Source of the DNA: Verrucomicrobiota bacterium
GTDB lineage: Bacteria; Verrucomicrobiota; Kiritimatiellia; UBA8416; JAIOPI01
DNA: 11,457 bases
Assembly (NCBI GenBank): GCA_027620105.1
Contig: JAQCIA010000033.1
Span: 1-11,457 of the forward strand
Direction of reading: 5' to 3'
Both the position numbers and the translations under genes were made by a program. The notes under the pieces are model-generated. The model was given only the letters and a program-made list of their open reading frames with translations. It made no database searches and was not told where the DNA came from. Positions 6,495 to 11,457 of the stretch are shown in pieces (position 1 is the stretch's first letter; the number at the start of each line of letters is the position of its first letter).

Positions 6495-7937
6495 ATGAGC
6501 AAGAAGAAACCGACGACCAAGAGCAGCAAGGCCCCCCGCGGGTTCCGCGATTTCGACGTGAGTGATCTCAGCCTGGCCGCGTTCGGACGGCGTGAGATCG
6601 AACTGGCCGAGCACGAGATGCCGGGACTGATGTCGATCCGCGCGGAGTTTCTCAAGGCCCGCCCGCTGGCCGGTGCGCGGATTACCGGGTCGCTGCACAT
6701 GACGATCCAGACGGCCGTGCTGATTGAGACGTTGCAGGCGCTCGGCGCGAAGGTGCGCTGGGCGAGTTGCAACATCTTTTCCACGCAGGACCATGCGGCG
6801 GCGGCCATTGCGGCGACGGGAACGCCGGTCTTCGCACGCAAGGGCGAAACGCTGGAGGAGTATTGGGACTATACGGACCGCATCCTCGATTGGGGCAAGG
6901 GCAGCGGGCCAAACATGATTCTGGACGACGGCGGCGACGCCACCCTGTACGTGCACCTTGGGCACCAGGCGGAGGACAACCCCGACGTGCTGAATCGCAA
7001 GCCGGGCAGTCGCGAGGAAGCGATCCTGCTGGCCCAGCTCAAGAAGGCCGTGAAAAAGAATCCGGGGCGCTTTCACCGAATGGTTAAAGACATCCGAGGC
7101 GTGAGCGAGGAAACGACGACCGGCGTGCATCGCCTCTATCAGATGTTGGAACGCAAGGAACTGCTCTTCCCGGCGTTCAATGTGAACGATTCGGTGACGA
7201 AGTCGAAGTTCGACAACATCTATGGTTGCCGGCATTCGCTCGTGGATGCGATCATGCGTGCGACGGATGTGATGTTGTCCGGCAAGGTGGCGGTGGTGGC
7301 CGGTTTTGGCGATGTGGGCAAGGGGTCGGCGCAGTCGTTGCGCGGCCAGCATGCGCGCGTTATCATCACGGAAATTGACCCCATCTGCGCGCTGCAGGCG
7401 GCGATGGAAGGCTACGAAGTGATGACGATGGATCAGGCCTCGGCGATCGGGGACATTTTCGTGACGACCACGGGTTGTTGCGACGTGATCACCGAAAAGC
7501 ACATGCGTCGGATGAAGCACATGGCCATCGTCTGCAACATCGGACACTTCGACAGCGAAATTCAAATCGAGGCGATTGAGAAGTACAGCTGGCGTGAAAT
7601 CAAGCCGCAGGTGCACGAGGTGACATTCCCCTCCGGCCGCAGCATTCTGGTGCTGGCACAGGGGCGGTTGGTGAATCTGGGCTGCGCGACGGGGCACCCG
7701 AGCTTCGTGATGTCGAACAGCTTCACCAATCAGACGATGGCGCAGATCGAGTTGTATGCGAACCCGGGAAAATATCCGGTGGGCGTCTATGTGCTGCCGA
7801 AGTTACTCGACGAAAAAGTCGCGCGTTTGCATTTGCAGAAACTCAGCGTTGTGCTGGATACGCTCACGCCGGCGCAGGCGCGTTACCTGGGAATCAAGCG
7901 GACGGGGCCATTCAAACCCGATACGTACCGGTACTAG
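6495..7937 (+). CDS. ahcY: Adenosylhomocysteinase (SAH hydrolase)
   Basis: NAD-dependent cytoplasmic enzyme of 480 residues that splits S-adenosylhomocysteine into adenosine and homocysteine, relieving product inhibition of methyltransferases. Recognisable segments: SLHMTIQTAVLIETL, STQDHAAAA (substrate-binding Asp and His), DDGGDATLYVH, NVNDSVTKSKFDNIYGCR (catalytic Lys/Asp), the Rossmann NAD site GFGDVGKG at 270-277, TEIDPICALQAAMEGYEV, CNIGHFDSEI, GRLVNLGCATGHPSFVMSNSF, and the C-terminal FKPDTYRY. The about 40-residue insert after the DDGGD motif makes this the long bacterial form. Two small departures: GFGD for the usual GYGD, and Thr where most members have His in the terminal KPDHYRY; the NAD-contacting Lys and Tyr of that tail are kept. 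The N-terminus has a short basic extension (SKKKPTTKSSKAPRG). The ATG at 6495 has an AGGAA site at 6486-6490 with rather short spacing. Confidence 0.97.
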   Translation: MSKKKPTTKSSKAPRGFRDFDVSDLSLAAFGRREIELAEHEMPGLMSIRAEFLKARPLAGARITGSLHMTIQTAVLIETLQALGAKVRWASCNIFSTQDHAAAAIAATGTPVFARKGETLEEYWDYTDRILDWGKGSGPNMILDDGGDATLYVHLGHQAEDNPDVLNRKPGSREEAILLAQLKKAVKKNPGRFHRMVKDIRGVSEETTTGVHRLYQMLERKELLFPAFNVNDSVTKSKFDNIYGCRHSLVDAIMRATDVMLSGKVAVVAGFGDVGKGSAQSLRGQHARVIITEIDPICALQAAMEGYEVMTMDQASAIGDIFVTTTGCCDVITEKHMRRMKHMAIVCNIGHFDSEIQIEAIEKYSWREIKPQVHEVTFPSGRSILVLAQGRLVNLGCATGHPSFVMSNSFTNQTMAQIELYANPGKYPVGVYVLPKLLDEKVARLHLQKLSVVLDTLTPAQARYLGIKRTGPFKPDTYRY

Positions 7938-7975
7938 GCTGGATTGCCGTAACGGGCGCCGCATAACAACGGCAG

Positions 7976-7996
7976 GGACGCCTTTCCAAGGCGTCC
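7976..7996. repeat. Strong palindromic element after ahcY (REP-like candidate)
   Basis: GGACGCCTT (7976-7984) and AAGGCGTCC (7988-7996) form a perfect 9-base-pair stem with a TCC loop. Its right arm overlaps a second perfect palindrome, CGTCCGCGGACG (7992-8003), and a further small stem, CCCT/AGGG, lies at 8019-8030. No T-tract follows. Compact stacked palindromes between genes resemble intergenic repeat (REP-type) elements, but only one copy is in this window, so repetition is inferred. A transcription-end or mRNA-stabilising stem for the ahcY message is the alternative. Confidence 0.4.
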
Positions 7997-8051
7997 GCGG
8001 ACGGACGGGATAGCGGGGCCCTGCCCAGGGTGGCCGAGCGCGTCGAAAGAC

Positions 8052-8077
8052 AACACGGTGCCCGCTGCGCGTGTTTT
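8052..8077 (+). terminator. Possible intrinsic terminator downstream of ahcY
   Basis: AACACG (8052-8057) pairs with CGTGTT (8070-8075), and inside it TGC (8059-8061) pairs with GCG (8067-8069) allowing one G-U pair and one bulged G; the stem ends in a run of four T residues (8074-8077). It lies 115 bases after the ahcY stop and before the next gene, a sensible place for a transcript end. The T-tract is short and half of it is in the stem, so this would be a modest terminator. Confidence 0.4.
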
Positions 8078-8166
8078 CCGCATTGCGTTGAGGCGGGGGG
8101 CGTGTCAAATTAGCGCAACGTTTTGTGGAATTCCGAGCCGACGCAGGATACGAAAGGAACATGGGT

Positions 8167-8706
8167 ATGCGCATCTCAAGTCTGACGGTGATGTTTGCGG
8201 TTTGCGGTTCGCTGCTGTTTGCCACACAGGATGGTGCTGCGGGACAACGGGTGGGGGGCGGCGCGGAGTACGACATCGTGACCGGGGATGGCGATGACGG
8301 CATCGGCGGTTACGCATTCTACGAAATTGATCTCGACGGTCCGATTGCGGCGCAGATTGAAGTGAGCTATGCCACCGGCGATTTTTCCGTGGATGCCGGT
8401 TCGGGAACCTATACGATTGTCGGCTTGGGCGGGGCACTGATTTTCCGTCATCAACTTGACAACTGGATGCCCTATTTTGGCGCCGGCGCAGCCAACAACT
8501 TCACTGATTTTGATGATGTTGATTACGATGACAAGCTGAGCATCTTCTGGATCGGCGGGGCGCGGACAGCGATTAACGACGCGGCAGCGCTGGATATCAG
8601 TCTGCGATACCGCGGTCTGCGGCCCGATTCCCACTCGCTGGACGAGATCGGCGAGATCGATATGGATGCATGGGTGATCCGGGCCGGGCTCGTGTTCGAT
8701 CTCTAA
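8167..8706 (+). CDS. Predicted small outer-membrane beta-barrel protein
   Basis: Unrecognised protein of 179 residues with the look of an eight-stranded outer-membrane barrel (OmpA-transmembrane/OmpW-like fold). It begins with a signal peptide (MRISSLTVMFAVCGSLLFATQDGAAG, likely cut near residue 26). The remainder consists of alternating hydrophobic strands separated by Gly/Asp-rich turns (AAQIEVSYATGDF, TYTIVGLGGALIF, WMPYFGAGAANNF, SIFWIGGARTAI, LDISLRYRGL, AWVIRAGLVFDL), ending in a C-terminal strand with Leu rather than the common Phe. I prefer the ATG at 8167, which is 8 bases after an AAAGGA site (8153-8158); an ATG at 8161 would be too close. The mature protein is very acidic, with Asp-rich turns at about 41-44 and 114-122. 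It has a probable promoter region and terminator in front, so it is likely its own transcription unit. No specific function can be given. Confidence 0.7.
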   Translation: MRISSLTVMFAVCGSLLFATQDGAAGQRVGGGAEYDIVTGDGDDGIGGYAFYEIDLDGPIAAQIEVSYATGDFSVDAGSGTYTIVGLGGALIFRHQLDNWMPYFGAGAANNFTDFDDVDYDDKLSIFWIGGARTAINDAAALDISLRYRGLRPDSHSLDEIGEIDMDAWVIRAGLVFDL

Positions 8707-8707
8707 T

Positions 8708-8780
8708 CCCGGGCAGCTCGTCTGCCTGGCGTCAAGCGGTGATCTACGCCGGCGTGTCCGTCGGCCGGCGATTGCCCGGG
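8708..8780. repeat. Nested inverted repeats between the barrel protein and glycosyltransferase genes
   Basis: CCCGGGCA (8708-8715) is the perfect inverse complement of TGCCCGGG (8773-8780). Inside, CGCCGGC (8747-8753) pairs with GCCGGCG (8764-8770) around a 10-base loop, and GGGCAG (8711-8716) can alternatively pair with CTGCCT (8722-8727). The region fills nearly all of the 86-base gap. No T-tract is visible, so it is a candidate structured RNA end or GC-rich intergenic repeat, not a canonical terminator. Confidence 0.4.
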
Positions 8781-8792
8781 TGGCCGTGAAGC

Positions 8793-10547
8793 ATGTCAGG
8801 GCCGTTTTCAGCCCGTCGGCCGGCGTCATCCGGGCAAAAGCGGTCCGCGCTTGCCCCCCTGCTGGTGCTGTGTTTGGCCCTGGCCTTGCTGTTTGCACAT
8901 CTTGGTCACTTCCCGCTGATGAAGCCGGACGAATTGCGCAATGCCGAGGTGGGGCGGGAAATGTTCATGTCCGGGGCGTGGCTCGTGCCGACCTATAACG
9001 GACTTGCTTACCTCGATAAACCCGCCTTTCATTTTAAATCCATGGCCCTCTGTTTTTCGCTCTTTGGTGTGAACGAAGCGGCCGCCCGCCTGCCTTCGGC
9101 GCTGTCTGGGCTGGCGATTCTCATCGCGCTTTTTCTCTTTGCGCGCCGGGCATACGGCGAGCGCCATGCGGTGCTGGCCGCGGCGATCGTGGTGACCCTG
9201 CCGCTGTTTGTCGCCTTCTCCCGGCTAGTCATCCTGGACATGATGTTTACGCTGTTTGTGTGTCTGGCCATCTTCGCCGGCTTTGTGGCGGAAGAGCATG
9301 CGGGGCGCAGGCGCAAGCTATGGCATCTGGCGGGGGTGGTTGCCGCCGCCCTGGCCACGCTGATCAAGGGGCCGATCGGGCTGGTGCTGTCTGGCTTGGT
9401 ACTCGCCTTATTTTTTATTTGCGACAAGCGTCCGCGCGCCATCCTGCGCATGGCGGCGCCGCTGAACCTGATCGTGTTTGTGGCCCTGGTGCTTCCCTGG
9501 TTTCTGATGCTTTCCCAGCGCCATCCCGATTTTCCGTACTACGGCCTGGTGCGCGAGACCTTTGAGCGCTTTACGGACGGGGATGCGTTTCGCCGGCGCA
9601 AGCCGTTCTATTTCTATGCGCCGCTCATCGCCGGCACGTTCTTCGCCTGGAGTCTGCTCCTGCCGGAGTCAATTCTGATGGCGTGGCGCGCGCGGACCCG
9701 CTGGACACGCGCCGACCGCCTGTGCCTCGTGTGGGCCTGTGTGGTGGTGGTCTTTTTCTCGCTGCCCGAGTCCAAGCAACCGGGCTATATCCTCAACGTG
9801 ACCGTGCCGGTCGGCCTGCTGCTGGCCCGCCTGTTCGTTTCCGGCATGGCGGGACGCGCGGCACCTGCCAGCGCCGCCATTCAACGGGGTGTGACGGGAC
9901 TGGCTGTCGGCAGCGCAGTGCTGACTCTGGCATTGGGGGCGATCTGCCTGAGACCGGACGATGCCACAATCTGGCTGAATTGCTCACGGGAGCTACTCGA
10001 CGTGATATTGCCGCACCTGGGACCCATGGCGATGGCGGGGATTTTCATGACCGGGTTCGCCATCTTTGCGCGTCAACGCCGCAGCAGCATGCTGGCCTTC
10101 GTCCTGTTCGCCGCCTTTTTTCCCTTGCTGGTAGGGGCCGGCTATCGCGGGCTGGAAACCTACGCCGGAGCGCGTTCCGAACGCAGTGTGGCGGCGCACG
10201 TGCCGCCGCTGCCGCCCGGCACGGAGTTGGTGAGCGTGCAGTGCCTCTCGCTCTCTTTGCCCTTCTATCTGCAACGACAGGTGACGGTGATCACCGAGGG
10301 CGGCAGGGAATTTTCCAGCAACTACATTCCGTATGGCCTGACGTTGCCGCGACCCTGGCCGACGCAGGTTGTGCCGCTGCGCAAGCGTGACGCCTGGTTG
10401 GCGAACCACGCGGGTTCCATGTTCGTGGTGGGCAACAGGCGCTCGCGCGGGGTGATCGAGGATCTGGCGGCGACGCATGGGGCCGCCGTGCATGATCTGA
10501 CGCGCGGCTACGTTGGTGTGCTCGTGCATCGGCCAGAGGTGCCCTGA
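8793..10547 (+). CDS. ArnT-like membrane glycosyltransferase (GT83 / PMT family)
   Basis: Integral inner-membrane protein of 584 residues with about 11-12 predicted transmembrane helices, starting at about 20-38. Members use polyprenyl-phosphate sugars and transfer the sugar to lipid A, other glycans or proteins on the periplasmic side. Diagnostic features: acidic pair Asp46-Glu47 in the first periplasmic loop (MKPDELRNAEVGREM), then GAWLVPTYNGLAYLDKPAFHF with Lys76, Asp149 in SRLVILDMM, and Lys192-Gly-Pro in LIKGPIGL, all as in ArnT/PMT_2 proteins. The C-terminal part after about 460 is a soluble periplasmic domain. I cannot tell whether it adds aminoarabinose, another sugar, or works on protein or polysaccharide; the arn pathway genes are not in view, so I give no symbol. 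The ATG at 8793 has only a weak ribosome binding site. Its stop lies 1 base before the downstream amidotransferase, so the two are very likely co-translated. Confidence 0.87.
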   Translation: MSGPFSARRPASSGQKRSALAPLLVLCLALALLFAHLGHFPLMKPDELRNAEVGREMFMSGAWLVPTYNGLAYLDKPAFHFKSMALCFSLFGVNEAAARLPSALSGLAILIALFLFARRAYGERHAVLAAAIVVTLPLFVAFSRLVILDMMFTLFVCLAIFAGFVAEEHAGRRRKLWHLAGVVAAALATLIKGPIGLVLSGLVLALFFICDKRPRAILRMAAPLNLIVFVALVLPWFLMLSQRHPDFPYYGLVRETFERFTDGDAFRRRKPFYFYAPLIAGTFFAWSLLLPESILMAWRARTRWTRADRLCLVWACVVVVFFSLPESKQPGYILNVTVPVGLLLARLFVSGMAGRAAPASAAIQRGVTGLAVGSAVLTLALGAICLRPDDATIWLNCSRELLDVILPHLGPMAMAGIFMTGFAIFARQRRSSMLAFVLFAAFFPLLVGAGYRGLETYAGARSERSVAAHVPPLPPGTELVSVQCLSLSLPFYLQRQVTVITEGGREFSSNYIPYGLTLPRPWPTQVVPLRKRDAWLANHAGSMFVVGNRRSRGVIEDLAATHGAAVHDLTRGYVGVLVHRPEVP

Positions 10548-10548
10548 C

Positions 10549-11457
10549 ATGTGCGGAGTCTGTGGTGTTGTGGCGTTTGGGCGGACGCTGTCCGAAGCGG
10601 AGGCACGCACGCGCATCGATCCTATGCTTGCGGCGCTGTATCACCGGGGGCCGGAAGAGGCCGGACACCGGCTGGCCGGTGGGGCGGTGCTCGGCTGCAC
10701 GCGCCTTGCCATTCGCGGTCTGACGAGCGGGACGCAGCCGCTGGTGGATCCGGAAAGCGGCGTGGTCGTGGTGTGCAACGGTGAGATCGACAATCACCGA
10801 GAGCTGCGCGCCTGGCTCAAAGGACGCGGACGCACCGTTGATCAAGCCGCGGACGTGGCCGTCCTCCCCGGCCTCTATCTGGAACTGGGCGAGGATTTTG
10901 TGTCCCGTCTGTCGGGCATGTTTGGTCTCGCGGTCTGGGATCCCCGGACGCAGCGCTTGCTTCTGGCGCGTGATCGTGCCGGAGAGCGCTCCCTGTTTTT
11001 CACCGTCCGGAATGGCGGGGTGGTGGTGGCGAGCGAGCTGGCGGCCATTGCCGCGGAGGGTTCGACGCCGCTGGAGCCGGACATGGCCGGGCTGCGGCAG
11101 TATTTGCAGTACGGCATATTTCGATCACCGGCAACGCCCTTGCGCGGCGTGGAGCGCTTGGGCCCGGCCGAGCTGGTCAGCATCACCGCGGAGGGTGTTC
11201 AGCGCCGGCGCTACTGGCAGTGGTCGCCCGCCCGCACGGCAAAGGCGGTCCCCAGCGCGGAGGATTTCGATGCGGTCTTTCGCGGCGCGGTGGGCCGTCA
11301 GATTGATGTGGATGTGGACTACGGCATCTTCCTCAGCGGCGGCCTGGATTCATCACTGGTGCTGAGCGTCGCGCAGCAGGTGCGGCATCGGTCGCGGATG
11401 AAGGCCTATACATTGCGATTCGATGAAGCCTCCTTCGACGAGAGCGAGTACGCGCGT
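10549..11457 (+). CDS. asnB: Glutamine-hydrolysing asparagine synthetase-type amidotransferase, N-terminal part
   Basis: Partial gene (303 codons) open to the right edge. The N-terminal Ntn-hydrolase glutaminase domain starts with the nucleophile Cys2 (MCGVCGVVAF) exposed after Met removal; further glutaminase motifs are YHRGPEEAG, CTRLAIRGLTSGTQPL, NGEIDNHRELR at 77-87 and FGLAVWDPRTQRLLLARDRAGE. The synthetase domain begins after about 215 with the ATP-pyrophosphatase loop SGGLDSS at 263-269, so the adenylating site is also present. In most AsnB proteins the 77-83 motif is NGEIYNH; here Tyr is Asp. The start has a GAGGTG site at 10536-10541, inside the end of the glycosyltransferase gene. 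AsnB paralogues often serve in surface-polysaccharide or natural-product clusters, amidating sugars or peptides, and the tight link to a membrane glycosyltransferase makes that as plausible as free asparagine synthesis. The missing C-terminus prevents a choice. Confidence 0.88.
   Translation, partial: MCGVCGVVAFGRTLSEAEARTRIDPMLAALYHRGPEEAGHRLAGGAVLGCTRLAIRGLTSGTQPLVDPESGVVVVCNGEIDNHRELRAWLKGRGRTVDQAADVAVLPGLYLELGEDFVSRLSGMFGLAVWDPRTQRLLLARDRAGERSLFFTVRNGGVVVASELAAIAAEGSTPLEPDMAGLRQYLQYGIFRSPATPLRGVERLGPAELVSITAEGVQRRRYWQWSPARTAKAVPSAEDFDAVFRGAVGRQIDVDVDYGIFLSGGLDSSLVLSVAQQVRHRSRMKAYTLRFDEASFDESEYAR

Larger units (their letters stand above)
7938..8166. other. Non-coding gap between ahcY and the outer-membrane protein gene
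   Basis: The largest intergenic stretch in the window (229 bases). It holds the palindromic cluster at 7976-8030, the terminator candidate at 8052-8077, and a locally AT-richer patch at about 8103-8130 where a promoter for the next gene would be expected. The best sigma70-type fit there is weak: TTGCGT (8083-8088) and CAAATT (8106-8111) with a 17-base spacer, each matching consensus at three of six bases. TTGCG (8083-8087) and CGCAA (8114-8118) flank this patch as an inverted repeat. I see no tRNA or known riboswitch. Confidence 0.4.

Noticed and set aside
6468..7697. Long open frame on the minus strand opposite ahcY (409 codons), and a similar one at 999-2330 opposite lptB/hpf
   Set aside because: Arg/His-rich mirror translations of conserved genes without any family motif.
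8188..8211. Lipoprotein signal (lipobox) at Cys13 of the barrel protein
   Set aside because: The residues before the Cys (Phe-Ala-Val) do not fit a lipobox and the hydrophobic stretch continues after the Cys, as in a normal signal peptide.
1..11457. CRISPR arrays, tRNA/rRNA genes, transposases, phage or defence genes
   Set aside because: No direct repeat arrays, cloverleaf structures or recognisable mobile or defence proteins were seen anywhere in the window.

Overview
The window is GC-rich (roughly 60% by eye) and every gene I can support lies on the + strand. It looks like a chromosomal core region of a diderm (LPS-making) bacterium. The Lpt export genes and a predicted outer-membrane barrel protein point to an outer membrane. 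The combination of HPr kinase, HPr and a full-length PTS enzyme I next to lptAB-hpf suggests a member of the PVC group, most likely Verrucomicrobiota/Kiritimatiellota. That placement is an inference from gene content and sequence style; no search was run.

Layout. (1) About 1-5120 is a tight co-directional run: the C-terminal end of an LptC-like protein, lptA, lptB, hpf, hprK, ptsH (HPr) and ptsI. From hpf to ptsI the gaps are -8 to +3 bases, so this is very probably one transcript. (2) About 5214-7937 holds metK and ahcY, two steps of the activated-methyl cycle, with leaders of 93 and 105 bases that contain inverted repeats. (3) About 7938-8166 is a non-coding gap with a strong palindromic element and a plausible intrinsic terminator. 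(4) 8167-8706 encodes a small secreted or outer-membrane protein. (5) 8793-11457 holds an ArnT-like (GT83/PMT) membrane glycosyltransferase followed one base later by an asparagine-synthetase-type amidotransferase that runs off the window.

How the genes work together. LptC/LptA/LptB belong to the LPS transport machine. HPF is a ribosome hibernation factor. HprK, HPr and enzyme I form a phosphorelay in which HPr keeps both its His (enzyme I target) and Ser (HprK target) sites. No sugar permease or EIIA is present here. The arrangement is a variant of the proteobacterial lptAB-rpoN-hpf-ptsN-(hprK/rapZ)-npr locus, with rpoN and ptsN absent from this stretch. MetK makes SAM and AhcY removes the SAH left after methyl transfer. 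The last two genes look like glycan or envelope modification functions, but their substrates cannot be read from the sequence.

I did not find a clearly new biological system. The most useful leads are a Gln where HprK normally has an active-site His, the compact rpoN/ptsN-less Lpt-HPF-PTS operon, and a leader before ahcY with mutually exclusive pairings that could include its ribosome binding site.
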